From Kuschelorhynchus macadamiae (lineage: Eukaryota > Arthropoda > Insecta > Coleoptera > Curculionidae): a DNA stretch of 64,000 nt. Positions within the stretch are counted from its first letter, which is position 1. Each line of letters opens with the position of its first letter. The stretch covers positions 248,001 through 312,000 of the forward strand of contig JAUTXW010000938.1 of NCBI GenBank assembly GCA_030620095.1, in the 5' to 3' direction. The notes beneath the pieces are model-generated. The model saw only the letters and a program-made list of their open reading frames with translations, ran no database searches and was not told where the DNA came from. Shown one piece after another: positions 36,568 to 47,136 of this stretch. Made by a program: the position numbers and the translations under genes.

Positions 36568-36796
36568 CCAAATTTTATTTTTAGACTCGCTTTTCATGTA
36601 TTTGTACCATGTTTTGTTATGTCAATTTAGTCTATTAGCATTGTTTCATATTGTTATTGTTATTTGACTGTATTTGTATCTTTCATTAGTGATGTAATTT
36701 TTTTTTTTTTTAATTTATATTGTTTCTCCTTGAATGTGCTATTTGGGCAAAGTCCTGTTATGTACTTATTGAATAAATAAATAAATAAATAAATAA

Positions 36797-36955
36797 TTAA
36801 AAAAGCTAATTATACAATTTCCTCAAATTTTGCACAAAAATTAAGTATTATGTATAAATCAACCGATAAAATTTTGGTATGAATCCAAGATGGCGGAACA
36901 AAATGGCAGTACATAAAATATTTAAAAATCTGTGGTACTAATTAGATAGGAAAAT
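36797..36955 (+). repeat. R1 repeat array, locus 6, right half
   Basis: It resumes the R1 monomer (TTAAAAAAGCTAATTAT, then CAAATTTTGCACAAAAATTA, then TTTTGGTATGAATCCAAGAT) and ends after one box (GATGGCGGAACAAAATGGCA, about 36889) and a short remnant of the next monomer. It was joined to 31455-32063 before the LINE inserted. Confidence 0.85.
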
Positions 36956-39313
36956 ATCGTTATTCTTATGTTTTTTTTTCTGCTTCAAAATGTGCTAGTA
37001 TTATTTTCCCACCCAGCACCCCATTTCGCTATACAATCCAGCAAGAAACCAAACTAACCCAAATATTGTGGTTATTTTGGGTTATGGGTTATGGACATTT
37101 CTTAAATGTCTTTTTAAGTGCCTTTTTGCCTATCATGAATTTTGAATTTATAATAAAAAATGTGTTCGTTTTTGTGGTGCTATGGTGTTATATATCCAAA
37201 CAAAGATAAACCCAAGGTTATGCTACCAACTGTTCGATCCGTTGTTGTTGGCAACCATGTAGAAAAATTGTGTTATCAAGGTCATTGTGATGTATTAAAA
37301 GAGATATTTCGTAGTCTATTTGTTGAATATTTATGATTTTCAAAATGAAAATTTTCAAAAACTAATTTATCTTTCACACTTTAAATTTCGATATTACTAG
37401 TAATATGAAGATAAAAGTAAATAAAATTAGTCAGAGTCTTTGAAAATTTTTTCAAAATTTGTGGATTCATATCGCGTTGTTGATCCGAACATTATAATTT
37501 GACACACATGTTTGTTTGATCTCCAAGGGCAATACTCCTGGGGTATTTATTGTTTATTGATATAGAAGTCTCAGGCTAATTAAAAGTACAATACTATAAT
37601 AGAAAATATGTTTTTTTTTGTTATTAATTAAACCTATTAAAGTAAAATTATAAGTGATATTTATTTAAAAGATAATTTTTTTTTGGGATACCCAGTCGAT
37701 ATGTAAAGGTGCTTTGTTTAGGATCCTTTCGTCCTGACTGAGATGACAACAAAAAAGTATACATTTAAAATGGGGAACTGCATGCAGTATTATGGATCAT
37801 TTGCAAGCCTTCCGCCGCTGCAATATAATGTTAAAGTTGTAAGAGATATTTATTAGCTTCAATGTAATTTAATTAGGGAAATATGTATAGTTGGGCGCTA
37901 AATTCGAATTTTTACGAAAAAATCAAATCTAGAATTATAAAAAAGAAGACCATTTTTTGTCCACTTTTTGACGCAAATGCGCAATCGTTTTTCAGGCACC
38001 ATTCATTTGGTGAGGGAAAATATATTTTTTAAAATTTTATCGTGAATTTTTTTATTTTTTGCCTAAATTACAACAAAAACTGATATAATGTTGATTTTTA
38101 AAATAAGTTAAAAAATGATTAAAACCAGAAGATAGAGCACACTTGAGGGTATAAAATAAAATGAAAAATACATTTCAAAACTTACGTTGCAAATTCCACA
38201 TTTAAACAAAACAGGTTTAATTAACAGTAGACGCGTCTAGTTTCCGCACAGAAGTTAAATTTTGAATGATTTTTAATAATTGACTTTTCTGACTAAATTC
38301 AAAACTAAACTCGTAAATCAGTATCTATTTTCGGAAGTTTAGATCAAAAAAACAGTCTGATGTTTACCTCTTTAGTTAAGTTATTCACCAATCCCTCACC
38401 TAACGCCAAATATCTAACAAAGTTCAAGAGTAGTACAAGCAAACTAGTGGAATACTAAATTGAAGTACAATCAAAGCCTACATTTATAAAGGCTGTGGTA
38501 CAATTGGTAGGTATCCAAATATACAATGGTAGAGTATTAACTAACGTTCGCCATTTCGTCAATAATAAGGATTTCGGTAAAAATTCGCATTTTTTTAGGT
38601 AATATCAAAAGATTCTAAGATAAATGATGTTTTCATACATTTAAAGATACCTTTAGACATCTTATTTTCGAATTTATAACATGAGTATAATAAATGAGAT
38701 TTATAAAGTTTTGTAGAAAGTGTTATTTAGGAGTGGAAACTACATAGTTAAAGGCTATACTAAAAATATATATTGAATTAAGTTTCTTCTAATATTAAAA
38801 TTAAAATGTATTTTATCAAGCTAATTACAAAGTATATATAAGAAAACCGTTACTGATCTTAAGATTCATAGTCACTGCAGCTAGGAGATTGGGAATCTCC
38901 TACACTCACCTGGAAATTTTCGCTCCCTCATGGGAACTGTAAACATAATTAATTAGGAAATCATTATAGCGAATTACCTTAGTTTCTGGTTGCTTCAAAT
39001 TTCTCTTGAACCTGATCCTCGTTTATTATTCTGCTAGTATGATATACAGTGTGTGCAACAAAAGGTGTATGGATGTTAAACATTGCGGCATTTAAGGTTA
39101 CAAGTTTCCAGATATAAAATGCTTTTGAAATTTCCTCAATATCGTTATTCGTGTAGAATATATGATTTTTCTAAATTTTGAAGATAGATATCTTTTTAAC
39201 GCTAAAATACACCAAGACAATTAAAATAATTTAAAATTCTCTATATGAAACAGCTGCAGTTTTTTATTGATCATCTCTTTTTTCTAGTTACTTCTTTACA
39301 TCTCTTCTATATA
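36956..39313. other. Non-coding AT-rich stretch
   Basis: No gene, RNA or repeat structure is recognised in this 2.3-kb stretch. Confidence 0.45.
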
Positions 39314-39335
39314 GGGGAGAGTGGGGGAATATCGA
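39314..39335 (+). repeat. Left TIR of the pogo-like element
   Basis: A 22-bp terminal inverted repeat starting GGGGAGAGTGGGGG, pairing with 41931-41952 with one mismatch, directly after the TA at 39312-39313. Confidence 0.93.
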
Positions 39336-39340
39336 ACGTC

Positions 39341-39734
39341 GGGAAAAATCGACCACTTTCAAATCTTCTAAACTTGGCGCCATATGGGCTTAATACATCA
39401 ACTGACCAATAGATGGCTTCGTATGTGCCTGATTTATGCGATTAATTTGAAGCCATAACGTTTCCGTGTATCCATGTTGATAGTTGTACTCGTGTTTAAT
39501 CTGTTTTTATTAAAACTGTGCTGCTATTATTAAGGTAGGGAAATCCTTATACATTCTAAATGTTCTGCATTTTATCTTAATAAAATACTGCGGATATTCT
39601 TCCGTAATTTAGGTCCAATTTGGTGCACTTTTAATACATATTTTTAGTAAAAACATATTTAGGGTTAAGTTTACCGGTTCGGGTAAAATCGATCATGCTG
39701 GTCGATATTACCCTGCAGTGATCGATATTACCCT
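39341..39734 (+). promoter_or_regulatory. Left subterminal GGTCGATWTTACCC motifs
   Basis: Four related motifs lie between the left TIR and the gene: inverted at 39341-39354 (GGGAAAAATCGACC) and 39681-39693 (GGGTAAAATCGAT), direct at 39700-39714 (GGTCGATATTACCCT) and 39719-39734 (TGATCGATATTACCCT). Three more lie at the right end. Repetition at both ends suggests transposase binding sites. Confidence 0.65.
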
Positions 39735-39823
39735 ACTTAATATTTGTGGTCTAATCATTATCTATTCTAAAGAAAGTGCGCAATAAATGCAAGCATAAGG
39801 TACATGTCAGCATTTCATTTCAG

Positions 39824-41668
39824 ATGCCGCGAACATATGTTCGAAAAACTGGACGTTCTTCGTGGACGGAGGAGTCTATGAAAAGAGCAATAAAGGCCGT
39901 GGGAGAAAAGACATTATCCATTAGGGGCGCCGCACAAATGTTTAATATCCCATATGGTACTCTTCAAGATAGACTAAAAGGTAGATTTCAACCAAAAAAA
40001 CTTACGTTGGGAAGAAAACCTGTCTTTTCCGAAAATCAGGAAAAAGAAATTGTTGAAACCATTTTAAAATTGTCCAAATTATTTTATGGATTGACAGCTC
40101 AAAGCATAAGAACATTGGTTTTTAAATATGCAGAGACAAATAAAATTACACATCCTTTTAATAAGGAGAGCGGGATGTGTGGCAAGGATTGGATCTACTC
40201 ATTTATGCGACGTTATCCGCAGCTTAGTTTTCGTAAACCGGAAGCTACTAGCCTAAGCAGAGTTACCGCATTTAACAAAGGCGAAATGGAATTTTTTTTT
40301 AATAATCTTGAAATGCTTTTTGAAAAATACCATTTTGAAGTTCATCGCATTTATAACGTTGACGAAACGGGTATTTCCAATGTCCACAATCCGAGTCGTA
40401 TATTGGTAAGAAAGGGAGAGAAACAAGTCGGCGTGATAACAAGCGGATAAAGGGGTCAAAACACTACAATTGTATGCTGTTTTAGTGCGTCTGGGCAATA
40501 TATCCCGCCCATGTTTATTTTTAAGAGAATGAGAATGAAAGATGGTTTGGAAAAAAATGGACCGGCAGGCGCGATATGCAAATGTTCAAAATCTGGATGG
40601 ATTACCAAAGAATTGTTTACCGAATGGTTGCAACATTTTGCGAAATTTGCTAATGCTTCTCCAGAGCAACCTATTCTTCTAGTACTGGATAACCATTCAA
40701 CTCATTCTTCTTTGGCTTCCTACACTTTTTGTAGAAATTCTGGCATTCATTTACTATCACTTCCCCCCCACACATCTCACAGGACACAGCCTCTGGACGT
40801 TACTTTCTTTAAGTCCTTGAAAACTGCTTACCACCAAGAATGTGATAAGTACATAAAAAGTAGAAATTATGAAAAAATCAAAGAGACTGATATTGCCGAA
40901 CTTTTTGGGAATGCTTACAATAGGACGACCACAATAGAGAAGGCAATTAACGGATTTAAGACCACAGGAATATTTCCCATCAATCGTGATGTGTTCTGTG
41001 AAGAAGACTTTGTACCTATTCATAAAGATAATACAGATCTGCCAAATACAACGGCTCCAGCAGATTTACCATTGCAGGGAAATACATCTCAGAATATCTT
41101 AGAACTTGTTGAACCCAGACAAAAGACTCCTTCTCCAGAACCAGGGCCAAGTGGATTGAGTGGAACTGTTCCAGGAAGACTCAAGAGCTTACGTAATACC
41201 AGATTGTCATCAAATTCGTCTGATTCTGAATTCAGTTTGGAAGAAGTTGTGGAAGATAGCCTAAGTGATGATGGTGATAAAACCTTAAAAATTAAAGAAA
41301 AAACAGAAAATACTTCTTTCCAAGACCTATGTCCACTTCTAATGTTTCAACCAAGAACTTCACAGCGAAAAAGGCAACATTCTCAAATATTAACATCTAC
41401 CCCATTAAAAGAAGAAAATGAAAAATTATTAAAGATTTACAGAGAAAAGGGAAATGAAAAGATTAAGAAGGTCACAAAAAAAATTATGGGTAAAGTGGAA
41501 ACTCAGGTTGAACAGGAAAGAGAAATTGATGAAATCTGTCCTATTTGTGAACAATTTGGATACAATGAGGTTTGGTGGCGATGCCGTTCTTGTGCAACCT
41601 GGGCTCATGCTGACTGTACTAGTGCAGAAAAAGCTTCAGTATATATTTGTGACTTTTGCTCAATGTAA
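39824..41668 (+). pseudogene. pogo-like transposase with C-terminal PHD-type finger, one premature stop
   Basis: The start is taken as the ATG at 39824, directly after a splice-acceptor-like TTTCATTTCAG. The frame runs to 41668 (614 residues) with one interruption, TAA at 40448-40450 (codon 209). Residues about 12-55 form a Psq/CENP-B-type HTH (MKRAIKAVGEKTLSIRGAAQ...IPYGTLQDRL), and a second DNA-binding segment follows to about 140. Catalytic residues are D180 (NVDETGIS), D289 (LVLDNHST) and D325 (QPLDV), giving DD35D. An acidic Ser-rich linker comes next. The end carries CPIC-EQFGYNEVWWRCRSC-ATWAHADC-YICDFC, a PHD-like finger. The product would cut and paste the element at TA sites. The stop lies between the first and second Asp, so this copy cannot make full-length protein without readthrough. 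Confidence 0.9.
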
Positions 41669-41718
41669 TATTAGTGTTAAAATGTTGAAATAAAATAAAT
41701 TCCAAAATATTACTACTC

Positions 41719-41772
41719 GGTCGATTTTACCCTACCTTGTGGTCGATATGATCCCATCGGTCGAAATTACCC
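41719..41772 (+). promoter_or_regulatory. Right subterminal GGTCGATWTTACCC motifs
   Basis: Three direct motifs lie 50-100 bp after the transposase stop: GGTCGATTTTACCCT (41719-41733), GGTCGATATGATCCC (41741-41755) and CGGTCGAAATTACCC (41758-41772). They match those near the left TIR. Confidence 0.65.
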
Positions 41773-41930
41773 GATTTGTTTACAAAAATGCATTTTAAGG
41801 AAAAAAAACATTTTTTTATTTGCAAAACCAATAGAAAAATTTTAGCAAATGAAGTAACGAAGCCATTTTACGGTTTTAGATACATTTGTACTAATACTTT
41901 TATTTAAAAAACTTAGTTGCGCTTAAGTAG

Positions 41931-41952
41931 TCGATATTCCTCCACTCTCCCC
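41931..41952 (-). repeat. Right TIR of the pogo-like element
   Basis: TCGATATTCCTCCACTCTCC followed by CC is the complement of the left TIR with one mismatch; the TA duplication follows at 41953-41954. Confidence 0.93.
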
Positions 41953-41954
41953 TA

Positions 41955-42893
41955 CTGTTTAGCATAAAAAATATTGTGAATAATTTCGTGTGGTATTGAA
42001 TATCCTTCTTCCCTTGGGTCTTAACTTAATGTTTCCATCGTTCCTGCTTCATGTTCCCTCATTTCATCTTCTTCCCAAAATGCGTTCTACGAGAATAAGG
42101 TCAGGTAAATAAGCTGGTCAAATAATTCTCCCTTATTCAGAAAGCCATAGATTCTCTAAGAACTAAGCATAGTAAATAGCGGCGTAAATAAAGTTACTGT
42201 CCGTGTGATTCGCCGTGTGCAAGTGCAAATTGCAATATGGGTGTTTTGGTGCCGCCCTAAATAGTAAATCATACGCCGCTAAAAGTACATTCAAAATTTT
42301 TCATATTTTTTACCAGGTCTTCGCCAGACTAATGTTTGATCAACATTCCCGTATACACCAACACAAGATTCGTCCGCAAGAAATAGTTGGCTCCTGTTTA
42401 AAGTGTCCCGATTACTGTGTCAATAACCGGCAACATTGTGAGAATTAGATCTTTAGCACATGTATCGTCATACTGTCATTTCCTTTGTAAGTAGCGTATC
42501 GATTCAAAATTATCTCAATGTTTTATAGACTCAGATGCAGATTTTGGCAATTTAAACATGACTGTCGCATCTGGTTCAACCGCAATGTCAACTTTTTTAT
42601 TTAAATAGAATACCCTGTATATTTTTGGAAAAATGGATACTACAAAACATTTTATGATTAAAACTCTTGCTATAGATAATGATATATGTTTTAGTAATAA
42701 AATTTTTCGTAGAATGCAAATTTTGAAAGACATATTTAAGTATAACAATTTTAATATGGCATTTATGGGAGGTATACTATCCAGTATCCTCTAATATCAA
42801 AAAGGTATATATTCCTTGTTTAAGCGGTGTGCTCTAAAAATTGACCTTCCAACATCAATTTTTTCGTTAATTTTAATTTTTGGATATTTTTGG
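41955..42893. other. Non-coding stretch
   Basis: No gene is recognised. AATACCCTGTATATTTTTGG at about 42608 resembles the common insect transposon terminus complementary to CAGGGT; no partner end was identified. Confidence 0.4.
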
Positions 42894-43345
42894 TTTATGC
42901 TTTCCTATGTTTAAACTTAATAGTGGTTCTTGTATCGTTATCTAACCCGTGTATTTGTAGTTTTTTTATTAATAGCTTATGGTTTCTAGAGTAGATTAAA
43001 AGTGAAAACTCGTCACATTCTCACTTTTTTTTTATTAATAATCTCAAAAAGAATTATTTTATTCTGTTTCAGATCCTTTTCAGAGAGTTTGGCAAAACTA
43101 CATATAACTTTTTTCTTCATTTTGTCAAAATCATCATAATGGAGAGTTTTGCATTGACAAGAAGTGAAATTTGCGAACCGTTTCGATTTTTTTTTCACAA
43201 AAAAAAGTGAAAAATGTCAAGAGCTACAATTTTTAATCTATTCTATACACCATAGGCTATCATTAAAAGTTAAAAAAAAACTACAAATGCGTGGGTTTTT
43301 TAACGAGACAAGACTCCTTAATAGTTTCCGAGGTATCGGCAATTA
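42894..43345. mobile_element. Foldback MITE with long imperfect arms
   Basis: The left arm (about 42894-43110) and right arm (about 43130-43345) are imperfect reverse complements. Anchors are ATTTGTAGTTTTTTTATTAA (about 42952) against the complement near 43270-43290, and AGTAGATTAAAAGTGAAA (about 42990) against TTTTTAATCTATTCTA (about 43230). The ends contain a shared TTCTTGTATCGTTA / TCTTGTCTCGTTA segment. There is no coding potential. The superfamily is undetermined. Confidence 0.6.
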
Positions 43346-43629
43346 AAAAGCCAGCTGTATTTCAAAATTACAATTATAAAGAATATCCGACCCTAATTTA
43401 ATAATGATTCTAACTGAGGCGGTTTTACATTTCTGTTTATAATTTAATTTATTTTATGACCCAGTTTAAATTTTCGGTGTCGCAAGTGGTTATGATCCGG
43501 AGGCTGATTTAATTTTTTAACAATTTTTTTGCGATAATTGGAACAGGCTGGAAACAATATTAAGAAAAAATGGCAGCTTATAAATATCTTCTATATAAAT
43601 ATTTCCTAAACAAAAACTATATACTTGAT

Positions 43630-44450
43630 TAAAAAAAAAGCCCAGATGTTTTAAACGAGCACTTTGCACAGATGGGTGAATGTATTATTAAAGAACTAGA
43701 TAGAGAAACTCAAATAATAAAACCAAATAATAAGGAATTGGTGGTAGACATATTAGTCGATTTAAGGAAGACATTTAATGTGGTCAATATAGACATACTT
43801 TAAATTAAATACTATTGGATTTAGATGAACAATATAAAGTTAGTTGTACTAACAAATTAAAGATAAATGTTGATAAAAAAGAATGTTACTTAAACAATAA
43901 AATAAAAAAGTACATGCTTTAGATATTGACGTAAACAACCTAAAACTTCAAAAAGGACAAAAATTAAACATCTAATATTAATTGTAGGTGATAAGTTGAG
44001 CTGACCTAAACATGTGAACAATATATTTAGGAAATAGTTCCTAGAACCTTGCAATATTTAAATGTAGAAAATACCTTACAAATCAAAGTAAAAAAATCTC
44101 GCATAGACAATTCTTCAGATACACAATAAATTAACCACTTTTCCAAATAACACAAATTAAAGTTCTTACTCTTTAATTATGCAAAACTCCCAGAACCTTC
44201 TTATACATGGATGTATTTAAATTAAATAAGGTAAGGAATTAGAGCAGTGTAAATTAATGTTTAAAATTACAAGTAAAAGGCAAAAAAGTAATTCAAATGT
44301 TAAATTTTCTACTGAGATCATCAAACAGGGTCACAAAATCGAATGTATTAAATACCAATATCAATTAAAATAGGATTTAATAACCCTATTGTGGATGCTT
44401 CTAAATGCCTGAACGTTTAAAATATAACAGGTTTATAAGGGAGTTGAAGG
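43630..44450 (+). pseudogene. Heavily decayed LINE reverse transcriptase fragment
   Basis: Broken plus-strand frames give LNEHFAQMGECIIKEL (linker), VDILVDLRKTFNVVNIDIL (RT motif A region, about 43745-43800), then NKLKINVDKKECYLNN (about 43855-43900) and LIVGDKLSWPKHVNNIFRK with one stop (about 43975-44030), the post-YADD block. C-terminal scraps follow. Many stops and deletions, including the YADD region, make it an old copy of a CR1/Jockey-type LINE. Confidence 0.6.
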
Positions 44451-44869
44451 TAAACATGGAACCATTGTGTAATAAGATAATCTTATTATACAATAATGGA
44501 ACGAGATAATGGTGAGATTTAAAATAGCCTTTGGAATTTGAGTTAATTTGGTATGATGCACTATCATTTTTAATATTATTTCATTTTTAATCTCGAGGTT
44601 ACAGCACTGTCTAGAGAGCCAACAAGAAAAAATGTAAATCTATATATTTAAAGATAAAGATTTTAGCATAGTTAGCTTGAATGAAACGAATAGAATATTA
44701 AATTAATATTGATAATCACTTTATCATTTCAAGTCTAGAATGACTAATTAATTGGTCTCTCAAAGACTATTTAGTTTAGACAGAGAAATATAAAAACAAA
44801 TGTGTTTTTGCAGCCATACTTCCCCATATGAATTTATTAAGTTGCAAAAATATAATAAATTTATCGTGC
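44451..44869. other. Non-coding spacer
   Basis: AT-rich, nothing recognised; it ends at the start of the R1 array. Confidence 0.4.
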
Positions 44870-46985
44870 TTTGCCGTTTTTACGTCAAAAATTAACGTTC
44901 ATATGGGGATGACCTGGTTACATTTTGGTGAAAATGCAATATGTCAAAACAAAACGGCGGACTACTGAAATGTAAAAAAAAGTTATTACTAAGAAAGTGC
45001 TTATCCAATTTACCCCAAACTTTGCACAAAAATCAAGTATTATGCAGGAATCAACTGGCAAAATTTTGGTGCGAATCCAAGATGGCGGAACAAAATGGTG
45101 GCTTAATAAATTATTTAAAAATTTAGTCTAAAAAACTACTTAATGAACTGATTTCAAATTTTGTGCCATAACTACTTGTAGTATAGAGATGAACTAGTAA
45201 AAGTGCGGTACTAATTAAAAATGGCAGAACAAAATGGCGACAAAATAAAATTTTTGTAATCTGAAGAAATCACCCTCTCAGGATTTACATATCTTCGCGT
45301 TTTGGCTTCCCTAGATGCCAAAAATATGTTTTATCAAGTCCGTCGGTCCGTCTGTCGTTTTGTCTGTGAGTTCGCGGCATAGCTTAAGAACTACTCATCA
45401 GATTGACTTCTTCAAATTTTAGTCAAAAATTAAAGCTCACGTGGGTATATGGTAATATTTTCGTTAAAATCCATTATGCCGGAACCAGACGGCGCGGCGG
45501 TCTAGTGAAACGTTAAAGAAATTATTAATAAAAAAAACTAATTATCCAATTTATCTTAAATTTTGTACAAAAATCAATAATAAGTAGGAATCAAGTGGTA
45601 AAATTTTGGTACGAATCCAAGATGGTGGTTTAATAAAATATTTAAACATTGAGCCTGAAAAACTACTTAATGAATTTATTTCAAATTGTGTGCCGTAATT
45701 ATTCATAGCATAGAGATAAGCTAGTAAAACTGTGGTATTAATTAAGGATGGCGGAACAAAATGGCGGCCAAATAAAATTTTTATACTCTAAAAAAACCAC
45801 CCTCTCAGGTTTTACATATTTTCTGCCGGTCGGTTTGTATGTTGTCAGTTCGCGGCATAACTTAAAAACTGCTCATCAGATTGACTTAAAATTTTAGTCA
45901 AAAATTAAGGCTCATATGGGGATGACCTGGTAATAATTTGGTAAAAATCCAATAAGCGTTAACAAAATTATTACTTAAAAATCTAATTATCCAATTTGCA
46001 CAAAAATCAAGTATTATATGAGAATCAACCGGTAAAATTTTGGTACGAATACAAGATGGCGGAACAAAATGGCGGTTTAATCAAATATTTAAAAATTTAG
46101 GCTAAAAAAACTACTTAATGAACTGGTTTCAAATTGTGTGCCATAACTAATTGTAGTATAGAGATGAACTAGTAAAACTGTGGCACTAATTCAAGATGGC
46201 GAATAAAATGGTGGCCAAGTAAAATTTTTGTAATTTGAAAAAATCACCCAAGGCAGGTTCTACATATCTTTGCGTTTTAGCATCCCTCCAATCCATGCCA
46301 AAAAATATGTTTTATCAATTCCGTCGGTTTACCTGTCGGTTTGTCTGTCTGTCTGTCAGTTCGCGACATAACTTAAAAACTTACTCATAAGAGTGACTTC
46401 AAATTATAGACAAAAATAGGCTCATATGGGAATGACCTATATACCTAATATTTGGGTAAAAATAAAAAAAAGTAAAACGTTAAAAAAGTATTACTAAAGA
46501 AACTATTTATCCAATTTATCATAAATTTTGCAAAAAAATTAAGTGTTACATAAGAATGAACTCGTAACATTTTGTTATGAATACAAGAGAGCAAAACAAA
46601 ATGGTAGCCTAATAAAATTTTTAAAAAATCAGTTTGAAAAAACTACTTATTAGATTCATTTCAAATTTTGTGCAAGCATTAGGTGTGATATGTAGATATG
46701 GTGGTAAAGTTGTGTTACCAATTAAAGATAGCGGAAAATGGCGACCAAATAACATACTAAAAAAAATTAACGTAAAAAAATCTTCTTATTCAATTTATTG
46801 TAAATTTTGGAGAAAAATTAAATATGATATAAGGATAAACTGGTGCGAATTCAACATGACGTAACAAAATCGCGGTATGTGTCAATGTAAAAACTACTTA
46901 TTGAATTCATTTTAAATTATGCCAGAATTAAGAGTTGTATAGGTAGAAACTGGTAAAATATTGGTAGGGATCCAATGTATATAAG
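44870..46985 (+). repeat. R1 repeat array, locus 7 (about 2.1 kb), best view of the higher-order unit
   Basis: Spacers with CGTCGGT or its variants lie at about 45340, 45830 and 46320, giving a higher-order period of about 490 bp. Each unit holds three monomers starting near GACTTCAAATTTT, TATCTTAAATTTTG and TTCAAATTGTGTGCC. Boxes of the type AAGATGGCGGAACAAAATGG occur near 45080, 45230, 45745, 46055 and 46195. The array decays to the right and ends just before an (AT)n tract. Confidence 0.88.
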
Positions 46986-47011
46986 GTACAAAATGTCGTT
47001 TAATAAAAATG

Positions 47012-47012
<1 letters not shown>

Positions 47013-47080
<68 letters not shown>

Positions 47081-47095
47081 AATATATATTAATTA

Positions 47096-47135
<40 letters not shown>
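47013..47135. repeat. Compound (AT)n / (TG)n microsatellite
   Basis: An AT run at 47013-47078, an interruption of about 20 bp, a second AT run at 47099-47126, then TGTGTGTG. As at 14165, it closes the right side of an R1 array. Confidence 0.93.

Positions 47136-47136
<1 letters not shown>

Larger units (their letters stand above)
32064..36796 (+). mobile_element. Full-length CR1-like LINE, both ORFs open
   Basis: The element is about 4.7 kb, bounded on both sides by the interrupted R1 array. It has a 5' UTR of about 325 bp, ORF1 (32390-33661), ORF2 ending at 36567, a 3' UTR of about 200 bp and a tail of (AATA)n repeats at about 36770-36793. ORF1 pairs a PHD-like finger with an esterase-like domain and ORF2 pairs an endonuclease with an RT, a combination known from the CR1 group. 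No frameshift or premature stop was seen in either ORF, so this copy is young and possibly mobile. A clear target-site duplication was not recognised. Confidence 0.9.
39314..41952 (+). mobile_element. Complete pogo-like DNA transposon with TA target duplication
   Basis: 2639 bp. TIRs are GGGGAGAGTGGGGGAATATC (left, continuing GA) and its complement at the right with one mismatch in 22 bp, flanked by TA at 39312-39313 and 41953-41954. Inside lies one transposase gene (39824-41668) with an HTH, DDD catalytic triad and C-terminal zinc finger. Subterminal copies of GGTCGATWTTACCC occur at both ends. TA duplication, HTH type and DD35D spacing place it in the pogo branch of Tc1/mariner. It is one stop codon away from an intact coding frame, so it was active recently. 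Confidence 0.92.

Noticed and set aside
38870..38945. GC-richer segment with CTCACCTGGAAATTTTC, considered as a small nuclear RNA gene
   Set aside because: It does not follow the order of conserved boxes of any spliceosomal RNA and has no promoter element I can recognise.
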